Below, in pieces: positions 45,725-54,580 of a DNA stretch of 64,000 nt. The notes below the pieces were generated by a model, which made no database searches, was not told the DNA's origin, and was given only the letters and a program-made list of their open reading frames with translations. Made by a program: the position numbers and the translations under genes. Every line of letters begins with the position of its first letter. Within the stretch, counting starts at the first letter, position 1. This stretch comes from Fibrivirga algicola (lineage in GTDB: Bacteria; Bacteroidota; Bacteroidia; Cytophagales; Spirosomataceae): contig NZ_WAEL01000002.1 of the NCBI RefSeq assembly GCF_011742925.1, positions 744,001 to 808,000 on the forward strand, read 5' to 3'.

Positions 45725-47953
45725 TTACCGCAACACGCTATCACCTTTCAAATGCTCATTCAGGTAATCGACGTATTGCTGGTAGAGCAACTGGTAGGTG
45801 GTTTGGCTATAAGCTACGCCATGCGCACCGGGGGGATAAATGCGCAGATCGGCATCTTTTCCGGCGTCTTCCAGCGCGTTCATCAACTGGAACGTGTTGC
45901 GCACGTGTACGTTTTCGTCCATCGTTGAGTGGGCGATAAACATCTTACCGGCCAGATTTTTAGCGTAAGTCGTCACCGCGCTTTTCTGATAAGCCGCGTC
46001 GTTCTCAGGTACAAGGCCCATATAGCGCTCCGTGTAGATGCTGTCGTACAGGCGCCAGTCGGTGACGGGTGCGCCGACCAGCGATACTTTGAATACGCCG
46101 GGGTGGGTCAACATGGTGTAGCTGCTCATGTAGCCGCCGTAGCTGTGGCCACGAATGGCCATCCGCGCGCCGTCGACCCACGGAAGCGTGGCGAGGTATT
46201 GGGCCGTTTCGGCGAAATCGAGGCTTTCGTAATAGCCCAGCTTTTCGTAGACCATCTTCTCGAACGCGCTGCCATAGCCGCCGCTGCCCCGGTTGTTCAC
46301 ACCAACCACCACATAGCCTTGCTGTGCCAGATATTGATGCCAGGGCTGCGCCTGCCAGTCATTATACACCGACTGCGAACCCGGTCCTCCGTAGATATCA
46401 ACAACCACCGGATAGCGTTTTGTCGGCTGGAAGTCGGTTGGCTTGATAATCGAAATGTCTATTTTCTGACCGTCTTTCGTCGTAAACGAGCTTAGTTCTT
46501 TGGGCGAATACGTGTTCATGCTGACGTAGTCTTTCACGCGAGCATTGTCTTCCAGCGATTTGACGAGCGCGCCCTTCACGTCGCGCAGTTCAACCTGCGT
46601 AGGCGTCTGCACGTTCGAGTAGCGATCAATGAAATACTGCCCATTGTCCGACATGTTGACCGTGTGACGGCCGGCAGGCGTGGTCAGGCGTTTCTTGTTT
46701 TTGCCATCCGCATCGATCACGTAAAGCTGCCGTTCCAGCGGCGAGGCTTCGGTTGAGGTGAAGTAGACCTTCTTGCCTTTCGTATCAATGTGCTGAATCG
46801 TCGACACCTCGAAGTTGCCCTTCGTGACCTGATTCAGCAGCTTACCGGTGTAATCGTAACGGTACAGATGTGCCCAGCCGTCGCGTTCCGATACCCAGTA
46901 GAACTCGTTTACGCCCTTCGGAAACTCGAACAGGTGATTTACGCCCGCAAAGAAATCGAACACGTCGACCCAGGTTTTCGAGGTTTCGGTCATGATCACT
47001 TTCGCGTCGCCGGTGCGGGCGTTGGCCATGTACAGGTTCAGTTCGTTCTGCTTCCGGTTCAGGTGCACCAGCGCCAGTTGCCCTTCCTGCGACGTCCAGT
47101 AAATACGGGGAATGTACCCTTGCTGGCCCTCCACGTTTATGAACGCCGTTTTGCCATTGGCAATCTCGATGGCACCGATCCGAACGCTCGGGTTCCGGTC
47201 GCCCACGCGGGGGTAGGGTAACGAATCGTAGGTTTCTCGGAAGCCCTGGTAATTCGTGAGGCGGTAGATGGGTACGTTCTGCTCGTCAGACTGCCAGAAA
47301 GCGATGAACTTACTGTCGGGCGACCACGCCCAGGCTTGTGCCAGGCCGAACTCTTCTTCGTAGGCCCAACCGAACCGACCGTTATAGAACGCCGGTTTCG
47401 CGTCGTTAGTCAGCTGGGTTTCTTTCTGCGTGGCAAAATCGAACACGAACAGGTTGCCGCCGCGTTCGTAGCCCACCTGCTTGCCATCGGGCGAGAGTTC
47501 GGCGGTTTGCGCGTCTTTGGCTACCAGCTTCAGCACCTTGTCGGCAAGGCTGTAAACGTAATAATCCGAAATGCCCGACCGGCGGTACACAGGCCGGAAG
47601 TTGGTCTGGAAAAACAGGTTCTTCGAGTCTTTCGACCATTGGAACGAATCGAAATCGAACGCTTTCTCGGTGCCCGGAAATTTCATCGTCTTACCGTCGA
47701 AGAGCACCGTTTCGCTCTTATCAGCGGGCGAAAATACCTTGATCGCCCCCGATCGGTCGAGGAACGAGAAGCGCGTGCCGCCGTCGATCCAGTTCACCGA
47801 ACGTGGACCATTCGCGCCCGCCAGTTGCCCGCCCGAGCGTAAGGCCTGTTGCAGATCAGCATAGCGCGGTTTAGTCGTTTGCGCTACAGTTGGCGCGGCC
47901 ATTGGCGTTGCCGCGGCTAGAAAAAGCCAGAGTATGTGTTTGTTAATGGACAT
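45725..47953 (-). CDS. S9 family peptidase, dipeptidyl peptidase IV-like
   Basis: 742 residues with signal peptide (LWLFLAAATPMAAPTVAQ). The N-terminal eight-blade propeller (about 40-480) has TD/DPP-IV landmarks such as FGWAYEEEFGLAQAWAWSPD, with the Glu-Glu pair that holds the N-terminus of the substrate. The C-terminal alpha/beta hydrolase has the nucleophile motif GHSYGGYMS near residue 615, an Asp near 690 in STMDENVHV and His in PPGAHGVAYS. It removes X-Pro dipeptides in the periplasm. Alone between repeats. Confidence 0.95.
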   Translation of the reverse strand: MSINKHILWLFLAAATPMAAPTVAQTTKPRYADLQQALRSGGQLAGANGPRSVNWIDGGTRFSFLDRSGAIKVFSPADKSETVLFDGKTMKFPGTEKAFDFDSFQWSKDSKNLFFQTNFRPVYRRSGISDYYVYSLADKVLKLVAKDAQTAELSPDGKQVGYERGGNLFVFDFATQKETQLTNDAKPAFYNGRFGWAYEEEFGLAQAWAWSPDSKFIAFWQSDEQNVPIYRLTNYQGFRETYDSLPYPRVGDRNPSVRIGAIEIANGKTAFINVEGQQGYIPRIYWTSQEGQLALVHLNRKQNELNLYMANARTGDAKVIMTETSKTWVDVFDFFAGVNHLFEFPKGVNEFYWVSERDGWAHLYRYDYTGKLLNQVTKGNFEVSTIQHIDTKGKKVYFTSTEASPLERQLYVIDADGKNKKRLTTPAGRHTVNMSDNGQYFIDRYSNVQTPTQVELRDVKGALVKSLEDNARVKDYVSMNTYSPKELSSFTTKDGQKIDISIIKPTDFQPTKRYPVVVDIYGGPGSQSVYNDWQAQPWHQYLAQQGYVVVGVNNRGSGGYGSAFEKMVYEKLGYYESLDFAETAQYLATLPWVDGARMAIRGHSYGGYMSSYTMLTHPGVFKVSLVGAPVTDWRLYDSIYTERYMGLVPENDAAYQKSAVTTYAKNLAGKMFIAHSTMDENVHVRNTFQLMNALEDAGKDADLRIYPPGAHGVAYSQTTYQLLYQQYVDYLNEHLKGDSVLR

Positions 47954-48063
47954 GGAGCAAAATTACTTTCTTAAAGTTACTTCTCAGAGAAGCCAATCGT
48001 AATCGTTTAATGGTTAAAGTTGCAGTGAAAACCCGGGCGCTGACCCTTAAATGGTTTTGGCGG

Positions 48064-48107
48064 TTGCTTTTCGCTCCAAGGCCTTCGACAGGCTCAACGC
48101 GAAGCAA
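48064..48107. repeat. relic copy of the CTTCGACAGGCTCA repeat
   Basis: GGCCTTCGACAGGCTCAACG lies between weak arms TTGCTTTTCGC (48064-48074) and GCGAAGCAA (48099-48107). It is a shortened relative of the 42881 palindrome in the accC leader. Confidence 0.55.
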
Positions 48108-48136
48108 TACGCTACCAAAAACGACCTTTACCCTTC

Positions 48137-49633
48137 ATGAAAATCAACAAACTGCTCGTTGCCAATCGCGGCGAAATTGCCCTTCGTGTCATGCGTACTG
48201 CCCGTGAAATGGGTATCAAAACCGTGGCTATTTACTCGGAAGCGGATCGAAATGCGCTGCACGTGCGCTATGCCGATGAAGCCGTGTGCGTGGGACCGGC
48301 CCCCTCAGCTCAATCGTACCTGCGGGGCGATGCCATTATTGACGTTTGTCGCAAACTGGGCGTGGATGCCATTCATCCGGGCTACGGGTTTTTATCTGAA
48401 AACGCCAATTTCGCCCGTCAGGTACGTGAAGCAGGGTTGATTTTCATTGGCCCTTCACCCGAAAGCATTGAAGTGATGGGCAGCAAGCTAGCGGCGAAAG
48501 CGGCCGTTTCGGGTTACAACATTCCGATGGTGCCCGGCACACCTGACGCTATCACTGACCGCGAAGAAGCCAAGGTCATTTCCGCCAAGATTGGCTACCC
48601 CATTCTAATCAAAGCCAGCGCAGGCGGCGGCGGAAAAGGCATGCGGGTTGTGGAAAAAGACGCCGATTTCGACGAACAGATGGACCGTGCCGTGAGTGAA
48701 GCCATTTCCTCGTTCGGCGATGGATCGGTGTTTATCGAGAAGTACGTTACCTCGCCACGCCACGTTGAGATTCAGGTGCTGGGCGATCAGCATGGCAATA
48801 TCATTCACCTCTTTGAGCGCGAATGTTCGGTACAGCGGCGGCACCAGAAAGTGGTGGAAGAAGCCCCCTCGGCTGTTCTGACGCCTGAAATCCGGGAAGC
48901 GATGGGTCAGGCGGCGGTCGATGTAGCGCGGGCGTGTGGCTACTACGGAGCTGGTACCGTCGAGTTCATCGTGGATGCCGACCTGAACTTCTACTTCCTC
49001 GAGATGAACACGCGTCTCCAGGTCGAACACCCCGTTTCTGAACTGATTACGGGCGTTGACCTGGTCGAGCAGATGATCTACATCGCCGAAGGCAAAGCGC
49101 TGACGATTAAGCAGGAAGACCTGAAAATCAAGGGCCATGCCGTGGAAGTACGTGTGTATGCCGAAGATCCTGCCAACAACTTTCTGCCCGATGTAGGCAC
49201 GTTGGAAACCTACGTTCGTCCGCAAGGCAACGGCGTGCGTGTAGATGACGGGTTTGAGCAGGGTATGGACATTCCTATTTACTACGACCCGATGATTGCC
49301 AAGCTGATCACCTACGGTAACGACCGCGAGGCCGCCATTCAGAAGATGATCCGGGCCATCGACGAGTATCAGATTACGGGTGTTCAGACCACGCTGCCCT
49401 TCTGTAAATTCGTGATGGAGCATGACGCGTTCCGCTCCGGCAAGTTCGACACCGGTTTCGTCGCTAATTATTTCACGCCCGATGTGTTGAAAACCGAGGC
49501 CGATCCACAGGAAACAGACCTAGCAGCCGTATTGGCCGCGTACCTGCTGGACACACAGAAACCGAAAGCCACCGCTGCACAGCATACCGCTTCGCCCTCT
49601 AAAAGCCGCTGGCGCGAGCGCCGACTGGGATAA
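48137..49633 (+). CDS. accC: acetyl/acyl-CoA carboxylase, biotin carboxylase subunit
   Basis: 498 residues, slightly longer than E. coli AccC because of a C-terminal tail (QETDLAAVLAAYLLDTQKP then basic). The ATP-grasp core is complete: MKINKLLVANRGEIALRVMR, IHPGYGFLSENANFARQ, the Gly-rich KASAGGGGKGMRVV, EKYVTSPRHVEIQVLGD, and EMNTRLQVEHPVSELITG with the catalytic residues. It carboxylates biotin on a separate carrier; no biotin domain (MKM) is fused. It could serve fatty-acid synthesis or pair with the acyl-CoA carboxylase beta subunit at 1866. accB is not adjacent. A hairpin follows. Confidence 0.95.
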   Translation: MKINKLLVANRGEIALRVMRTAREMGIKTVAIYSEADRNALHVRYADEAVCVGPAPSAQSYLRGDAIIDVCRKLGVDAIHPGYGFLSENANFARQVREAGLIFIGPSPESIEVMGSKLAAKAAVSGYNIPMVPGTPDAITDREEAKVISAKIGYPILIKASAGGGGKGMRVVEKDADFDEQMDRAVSEAISSFGDGSVFIEKYVTSPRHVEIQVLGDQHGNIIHLFERECSVQRRHQKVVEEAPSAVLTPEIREAMGQAAVDVARACGYYGAGTVEFIVDADLNFYFLEMNTRLQVEHPVSELITGVDLVEQMIYIAEGKALTIKQEDLKIKGHAVEVRVYAEDPANNFLPDVGTLETYVRPQGNGVRVDDGFEQGMDIPIYYDPMIAKLITYGNDREAAIQKMIRAIDEYQITGVQTTLPFCKFVMEHDAFRSGKFDTGFVANYFTPDVLKTEADPQETDLAAVLAAYLLDTQKPKATAAQHTASPSKSRWRERRLG

Positions 49634-49640
49634 TGAAATT

Positions 49641-49692
49641 TACAATGGACTTTTTGCTCTAGACGCTTCGACTAGAGCAAAAGTCCACTGTA
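49641..49692. terminator. bidirectional hairpin between convergent accC and flavoprotein genes
   Basis: The stem TACAATGGACTTTTTGCTCT then AG (49641-49662) pairs with its near-complement at 49672-49692 (one bulge and one mismatch) with loop ACGCTTCGA. Confidence 0.75.
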
Positions 49693-49706
49693 TAGACATC
49701 AACTAG

Positions 49707-51104
49707 CTACGACACCTTGCTGAACAAGTTGTTTAGCGATTCGGCCAGCGTGGGGTGTGCGAAGATGGCGTCGCGGAGACGTGTGTAGGGCAGGTTACCC
49801 ATCATGGCGATCTGGAGCATCGACATGATCTCGCCGCCTTCCACGCCCAGAATGGCTGCGCCGATAATCTGATCATTCTCGGCGTCGATAAGCACCTTCA
49901 TCAGACCCTGGGTACGTTCCGTTTCGATTGCGCGGGCTACGCTGGTCATGGGAATCGTCGCGATCTTGATCGACCGTCCCTCCTGTCGGGCTTCCTGTTC
50001 GCTCAGCCCAATCCGGCCAAGTTGCGGGTCGGTGAAGATCGTATACGGGACAGATCTGCCCTTAATTGTAGCATTGCCGCCTTCCAGCAAGTTCTGGTTG
50101 ATTACCCGGTAATCGTCGTACGAAATATGGGTAAAGGCGGGACCACCTTTGATATCGCCCAAACCGTAAATACCGGGCTGGCTGGTTTCCAACTGGTCGT
50201 TCACTTCTATAAAGCCGTGTTCGTTTGTCGTTACACCGGTAGCGTCCAGATTGAGCGTGGCCGTATTGGGTGTTGTGCCGGTCACCACCAGTAAATGCGA
50301 GCCGGTTAGCTGAATGGGGCCATCTACCGTTTCCAACGATAAGCGCACACCGCCATCTGCGTCTTTGCTCACCTTGTCAACGCTTGTATTGGTCAGCACC
50401 TGAACACCTTCGCCCGCCAGCACTTTCGTCAGTGCCTCAGCAATGTCCTCGTCTTCGCGCGATAGCAGTTGATTACCCCGTTCGATAATGGTCACCTCAC
50501 TTCCAAATCGCCGGAATAGCTGACTGAACTCAACACCGATATAGCCGCCGCCTAGAATCAGCAGGTGTTTAGGCAACTCAGGTACGTCCATCAGCGTGGT
50601 AGAGGTAAACCAGGGCACTGTATCCAGGCCCGGCAAGTCGGGTTTTGTTGGGTGTGTGCCGCAGTCGATGAAAATATGCTCGGCCGTCAGTTTGCGTTCT
50701 CCTCCATCGTTCAGAGATACGGCCAGTTGTTTCGTGCCTACGAACCGGGCTTCACCACCGATGAACGTTAGGTTTTCGGTATCGGCAAACTGTTTTTCAA
50801 TTCCTTCCCGAAACTGCTCGACAATGCGATTTTTCCGATCAATAATCGCTTTGAACACTACCTGTACGTCACCGGTTTCGATGCCGTAATCAACGGCTCG
50901 GCGGGCATCGGAGGCCATTTGCGCCGAAGCAATCAACGTCTTAGTTGGTGTACAACCGTAGTTGATGCAGGTACCACCCACGTAACTGCGCTCGACTATA
51001 GCGGTGCGCCAGCCTTTTTTAGCTAGCGCCAGCACGAGCGGCTTGCCGGCTTGCCCAGCGCCAATAATCAAGGCATCGAATTGCTCAAAAGAACTGTCAT
51101 TCAT
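49707..51104 (-). CDS. FAD-dependent pyridine nucleotide-disulfide oxidoreductase (mercuric reductase/lipoamide dehydrogenase-like)
   Basis: 465 residues. FAD site GAGQAGKPLVLALAKKGW near residue 16, redox disulfide GGTCINYGCTPTKT near 43 (C-x4-C), NAD site LGGGYIGVEFSQLFRRFG near 182, and the second FAD site YGLGDIKGGPAFTH near 300. The C-terminal dimer domain has AHPTLAE, with the active-site His. It lacks the N-terminal metal domain and the C-terminal Cys pair needed for mercury, so the real electron acceptor is not mercury or is unknown. Cytoplasmic. Confidence 0.9.
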   Translation of the reverse strand: MNDSSFEQFDALIIGAGQAGKPLVLALAKKGWRTAIVERSYVGGTCINYGCTPTKTLIASAQMASDARRAVDYGIETGDVQVVFKAIIDRKNRIVEQFREGIEKQFADTENLTFIGGEARFVGTKQLAVSLNDGGERKLTAEHIFIDCGTHPTKPDLPGLDTVPWFTSTTLMDVPELPKHLLILGGGYIGVEFSQLFRRFGSEVTIIERGNQLLSREDEDIAEALTKVLAGEGVQVLTNTSVDKVSKDADGGVRLSLETVDGPIQLTGSHLLVVTGTTPNTATLNLDATGVTTNEHGFIEVNDQLETSQPGIYGLGDIKGGPAFTHISYDDYRVINQNLLEGGNATIKGRSVPYTIFTDPQLGRIGLSEQEARQEGRSIKIATIPMTSVARAIETERTQGLMKVLIDAENDQIIGAAILGVEGGEIMSMLQIAMMGNLPYTRLRDAIFAHPTLAESLNNLFSKVS

Positions 51105-51249
51105 CCTGTTTATAGAGAAAGGTCAGGTACGTGCCCATCGGGTTGAAAACATGTTTACCCAACTTATAGCCCGGTAAATAGTTAGAAAACCCCATTGCCC
51201 GGCCTAACAGCATTACGTGCAGGAATGAAGACGCCCAACGTCTTAAAAC

Positions 51250-51288
51250 GATGAAAGCCCGCCCAGCAATGCTGAACGGGCTTTCATC
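51250..51288. terminator. hairpin terminator after the FKBP gene
   Basis: A 12-bp stem GATGAAAGCCCG (51250-51261; complement 51277-51288) with a 15-nt loop containing CAGCAATGCTG. Confidence 0.75.
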
Positions 51289-51303
51289 TACCAAGTCCGA
51301 TTT

Positions 51304-52188
51304 CTATTTAGCCGAAACGATCTCTACATCGAACGCTAATGGCGAGTATGGTGGAATGGCCACATTACCCACAGCATCGTACCGAATAGTGCTACCGTAC
51401 CCCAGCGTTGATGGGAATACCAACACACCCTTTTCGCCTACTTTCATGGATTTCAGACCCGTTTCGAAGCCAGGTACGTAACTACCACGTCCTAAGGGTA
51501 CATCGATCGTACCACCGGTGTCGAACGGTTTGGTACCGCGTAGCAAACGGCCCGAATACTTTACAGAAACAGTCTGACCGTCAATTAACACGGCACCGGT
51601 TGGCACTGACGTTGTCTTAATGATACGCAACCCGGTCGTTTGTTTTTCTGCCACCGTATACTTGTTCCGCTCAATGAAGTTCTCGATCTGCTGATCTTCG
51701 GAACGTGCCCGTTTGAGCGTTACGTCAAAGCGAACAGGTGTATTGGCTGGCAGTTTTCCGCCAACCGCTTCTTCGGTACCAAAAGCGGCGTAGGATGGGA
51801 TAAGGAAAATAGCTTTTTCTCCTTCACGCACTTTCGAGAAGCCCGCTTCCAGACCAGGCAGCATGGCGTTCAGACCAAACGGAAAGAAAATCGACGTATC
51901 ACGGGCGGCCACATCAATCACTGTACCGTCGAGTTTGGAAATCGTGTAGTTGAATTCCAGTTCGTCGGCCTGCACAGGTAGTTTCCCTGTTGGGTTAGCC
52001 TGGGTGATCACGTATTTTACGCCATATAGGGCGTCCATCACGGCCAGGCCCTGCGCCTTGGCGTAGGCGCTGATCGCCGTAGTATCTTTTACAAAGTTAT
52101 CCTGTACCGGATCGACATACGTGTCTTTACAGGCTGTGAATGAAATCGCTAGAGCGGCGGCGATGAACGCCAGACTAAGTTTACGCAT
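51304..52188 (-). CDS. lipoprotein with two FKBP-type peptidyl-prolyl isomerase domains
   Basis: 294 residues. The lipobox is ISFTAC at residues 15-20. Domain 1 (about 75-165) has the FKBP pattern LPGLEAGFSKVREGEKAIFL and PSYAAFG; domain 2 (about 190-294) has VSVKYSGRLLRGTKPFDTG, VPGFETGLKSMKVGEKGVLV and PSTLGYGS. These catalyse cis/trans proline turns and aid folding of envelope proteins. The first copy is more divergent, with no close match to the catalytic YxG..DG, and may only bind. The lipid anchor places it in the outer or inner membrane. Confidence 0.93.
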   Translation of the reverse strand: MRKLSLAFIAAALAISFTACKDTYVDPVQDNFVKDTTAISAYAKAQGLAVMDALYGVKYVITQANPTGKLPVQADELEFNYTISKLDGTVIDVAARDTSIFFPFGLNAMLPGLEAGFSKVREGEKAIFLIPSYAAFGTEEAVGGKLPANTPVRFDVTLKRARSEDQQIENFIERNKYTVAEKQTTGLRIIKTTSVPTGAVLIDGQTVSVKYSGRLLRGTKPFDTGGTIDVPLGRGSYVPGFETGLKSMKVGEKGVLVFPSTLGYGSTIRYDAVGNVAIPPYSPLAFDVEIVSAK

Positions 52189-52274
52189 TGGTTGTGAGGT
52201 GATGCCTACAGGTTAGCATCCTATGTTGACTATATACTAGTACCCGAATTTCTTATAGAACGTTGGAACAAGCC

Positions 52275-53351
52275 TTAAAAATTTACGCTTTCCCCATTTT
52301 TCAAGGCTCGGAAGCGCGCCGGATCGACTTGCTGGGCTTTCAGCGCATTTTTCAAATCCGTAACAGGCTCACCTTCGCCGTCGTCGGCCAGCGGGAACGT
52401 ACCAAAGTGAATGGCCACACTTTGCTGCGACAGCACGTCCTGATGAATCAGTACCGCCTCAGCGGGATTAACGTGTACCGGCGACATGAACCAATTGGGT
52501 TTATAAGCACCGATAGGGATCAAGGCCAGCCGAAGCGGGCCGAACTGCTTGCCAATGGCCTTAAAATGGGGACCATAGCCTGAATCGCCCGCAAAATACA
52601 GTTTCCCAACGGCTTTATTGTCAATAACGTACCCGGCCCAGAGCGTCGCATCACGGTCGAACATACCCCGGCCCGAGAAATGTTGCGCCGGCACGCAGTG
52701 TACGGTAGTGTGCTCATTTACTGGTATAGCCTGCTGCCAGTCCATCTCTGTCACATTGGTCAGGCCTTCCTGTTTCAGAAACGCCTTTACGCCGAGGGGG
52801 CAGATAATGCGCGGATGGTCGCGGGCGGCCAGCTTTTTTACCGTCCCGATTTCAAGGTGATCCCAGTGGTTATGGCTCAACAACAACACATCTATTTTGG
52901 GCAGGTCATCAAACCGGATACCGGGCGGACAATTCCGGGCGGGGCCAACAAACGAAAAGGGACTAACGCGCTTTTCGTAAATCGGGTCAGTCAGCACATT
53001 CAACCCATCAAATTGCAGCAACATTGTTGAGTGGTTCACATACGTTACCCGAACCTGCGAAGGCTGTGTGGTGTCTGCATTGGCCAGTACGCGGGCGTCA
53101 GGTACGTTGCCAACGGGATCGTTATGGTATACGGGCCAGGGTTCTGTCCGTTCGTGATTGAGCTGCCACCTGATAACGCCCGACAGGCCCTGTGGCTGGG
53201 CGGCACCGGGCGTAAAAAACGTTTTTCCGTTGAAGTGGTCGGAAACAGGACCGGCGTAACGGGGCGCAGAAATAAGATAACCTATAAGCAGCGCAACCAG
53301 AACAACTACAACCAGAACGACCAACAGGCCAATGAGTATCTTTGAGAGCAT
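52275..53351 (-). CDS. membrane-anchored MBL-fold hydrolase, NAPE-PLD/UlaG-like
   Basis: 358 residues. The N-terminal helix is strongly hydrophobic (ILIGLLVVLVVVVLVALLIG). The metallo-beta-lactamase zinc site is HNHWDHLEIG near residue 160 (HxHxDH) with VHCVPAQHFSG near 220, FAGDSGYG near 250 and a last His in VAIHFGTFPL near 317. The family cleaves phosphodiesters such as N-acyl phosphatidylethanolamine, or lactone rings. The membrane anchor and the wording VNHSTMLLQFDG favour the NAPE-PLD-like lipase branch. It is divergent from the NUDIX gene (45 bp between starts). Confidence 0.9.
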   Translation of the reverse strand: MLSKILIGLLVVLVVVVLVALLIGYLISAPRYAGPVSDHFNGKTFFTPGAAQPQGLSGVIRWQLNHERTEPWPVYHNDPVGNVPDARVLANADTTQPSQVRVTYVNHSTMLLQFDGLNVLTDPIYEKRVSPFSFVGPARNCPPGIRFDDLPKIDVLLLSHNHWDHLEIGTVKKLAARDHPRIICPLGVKAFLKQEGLTNVTEMDWQQAIPVNEHTTVHCVPAQHFSGRGMFDRDATLWAGYVIDNKAVGKLYFAGDSGYGPHFKAIGKQFGPLRLALIPIGAYKPNWFMSPVHVNPAEAVLIHQDVLSQQSVAIHFGTFPLADDGEGEPVTDLKNALKAQQVDPARFRALKNGESVNF

Positions 53352-53396
53352 AATGTATAGAAAGGCGCAGGCAACGGCGTCTGTTGAATCAATAGT

Positions 53397-54065
53397 ATGG
53401 AACAGCTACAAGACGCCCCCAAATTCAAATTCTGGAAAAAGCAGCTCGAACTCAACGGCTTGAGGGTCCACAAAATTAGCGATCATTTCATCCGCCGACG
53501 TCATAATGGTGAAGTTCTCTTCGCCCTGCTCATGGTTGATGCCGATACCCCCGAAGGTGACAAGATACCGCCCATCTGTTTTCTGAAAGGCCATGCGGCT
53601 TCGGTACTGGTGTGCCTGATCGATGATAAGACCAGCGAAAAATTTGTGGTCCTCGTTCGACAGCGTCGAATCTCCGACGGCTCACAGACCTACGAGCACC
53701 CCGCGGGCATGGTCGATGTAGACGACGACCCAACCGACACAGCCGCCCGTGAGGTTGGTGAGGAAATTGGCCTTAGCATCACCCCCGACGAGCTGACGAA
53801 GCTAAATCCGAGGCTATGGTACCCAAGCACCGGCACCAGCGACGAAGCCATGCACTACTATTTTGTGGAAAAGACCATGTCGCGGGACGAGATCATGCGG
53901 TTTCACCTGAAGAAGATGGACAGCGAGTCTGAGCTAGAGCGCATTACGTCGGTTGTGGCAACCATCCCCGAAGCCCATAAATTGGTTAATAATGTAAACG
54001 GCCTGCTGATTCACTTCCTGTATCTCCAGAAAGTAGGGGACTACGAGACTATGAAACTACTGTAA
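53397..54065 (+). CDS. NUDIX hydrolase (ADP-ribose pyrophosphatase-like)
   Basis: 222 residues. The NUDIX box is GMVDVDDDPTDTAAREVGEE, then IGL (near residue 102): G-x5-E-x7-REUxEExGU with Asp instead of the first Glu. The catalytic REVGEE is intact. Upstream VLVRQRRISDGSQTYEHPAG is the ADP-sugar pyrophosphatase entry. It hydrolyses a nucleoside diphosphate-X, perhaps ADP-ribose. The stop codon is inside an inverted repeat (54061-54104). Confidence 0.9.
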   Translation: MEQLQDAPKFKFWKKQLELNGLRVHKISDHFIRRRHNGEVLFALLMVDADTPEGDKIPPICFLKGHAASVLVCLIDDKTSEKFVVLVRQRRISDGSQTYEHPAGMVDVDDDPTDTAAREVGEEIGLSITPDELTKLNPRLWYPSTGTSDEAMHYYFVEKTMSRDEIMRFHLKKMDSESELERITSVVATIPEAHKLVNNVNGLLIHFLYLQKVGDYETMKLL

Positions 54066-54104
54066 CACGGGCTTCAGCCCATACGGGCTAAAGCCCGTGT
54101 TACA
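54061..54104. terminator. palindrome overlapping the NUDIX stop codon
   Basis: Arms TGTAACACGGGCTT (54061-54074) and complement (54091-54104) with inner AGCCC/GGGCT pairing. The stop TAA at 54063-54065 lies in the left arm. The word ACGGGCTTCAGCCC recurs as intergenic repeats in many genomes. Confidence 0.75.
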
Positions 54105-54122
54105 CCTTTTTGCAAATTCCAG

Positions 54123-54154
54123 TTGCACAAAACCCGTCGCAAACCCTATATTTG
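54123..54154 (+). promoter_or_regulatory. promoter for tRNA-Arg
   Basis: The -33 element TTGCAC (54123-54128) and -7 element TATATTTG (54147-54154) are 18 bp apart, an excellent Bacteroidetes-type match. Transcription would start about 35 bp before the tRNA. Confidence 0.8.
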
Positions 54155-54194
54155 CACTCCCAAAGCGGCTAATCTTGCCCTTGGGCATGTATCT

Positions 54195-54266
54195 GCTTCC
54201 GTAGTTCAATGGATAGAATTTCGGTTTCCGGTACCGACGATAGGGGTTCGAATCCCTTCGGGAGCA
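54195..54266 (+). tRNA. tRNA-Arg (CCG anticodon)
   Basis: The cloverleaf folds with acceptor GCTTCCG/CGGGAGC, D-arm starting TAGTTCAATGGATAGAA, anticodon stem TCGGT/ACCGA with loop TTCCGGT (anticodon CCG) and T-arm AGGGGTTCGAATCCCTT. The discriminator is A. CCA is not encoded. An integrase relic lies 174 bp downstream, so the 3' end may be an old attachment site. Confidence 0.93.
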
Positions 54267-54291
54267 CATTTTCCGCATCAACGGAACACAC

Positions 54292-54324
54292 AAACGCTAA
54301 CTTTCAACGAGTTAGCGTTTTTTG
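54292..54324 (+). terminator. terminator of tRNA-Arg
   Basis: An 11-bp perfect stem AAACGCTAACT (54292-54302; complement 54310-54320), a 7-nt loop and a T run continuing to about 54323. Confidence 0.88.
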
Positions 54325-54439
54325 TTATCAGGCTTTATTTAAGAAGATACAGTTCCGTAAACTAATTCCGTCCCCTGCCTTGCTTCTTTCTGTAATTTGG
54401 TATTGACCAATACAATCGGGACACCGACCAGAAAGAATA

Positions 54440-54580
54440 ATGAAAGCCATCTCAACGGAGGACGTTAAGTTTTTACTGAAAGATGCCCGCGCCACCGGGC
54501 CGACCCTGGTTTATCTCGTCTATCGGTTTGACAATAGTCGATTCAAGTACTCGACTGGACAGACTACTCCCTTACTTTAA
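54440..54580 (+). pseudogene. truncated tyrosine recombinase (integrase), N-terminal arm only
   Basis: 46 residues then a stop. MKAISTEDVKFLLKDARATG, TLVYLVYRFDN and RFKYSTGQ match the arm-type DNA-binding start of Bacteroidetes phage/ICE integrases (pattern FxLKDxKA..PTLIYLxFRY....KYSTG..I.P..W). The catalytic domain (R..H-R..Y) is missing; no continuation is seen in the next 220 bp in any frame. It lies 174 bp after tRNA-Arg, the usual insertion target, so it is the relic of an integrative element. Confidence 0.75.

Noticed and set aside
48605-49423. 272-codon minus-strand frame inside accC
   Set aside because: Antisense shadow of the biotin carboxylase gene.
49707-51104. Mercuric reductase (merA) assignment
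   Set aside because: The C-terminal Cys pair and the N-terminal metal domain are missing and there are no mer neighbours; named only as a related flavoprotein.
51097-51294. 65-codon minus-strand frame before the flavoprotein gene
   Set aside because: It overlaps the start of the flavoprotein gene and runs through the terminator hairpin; no domain or start support.
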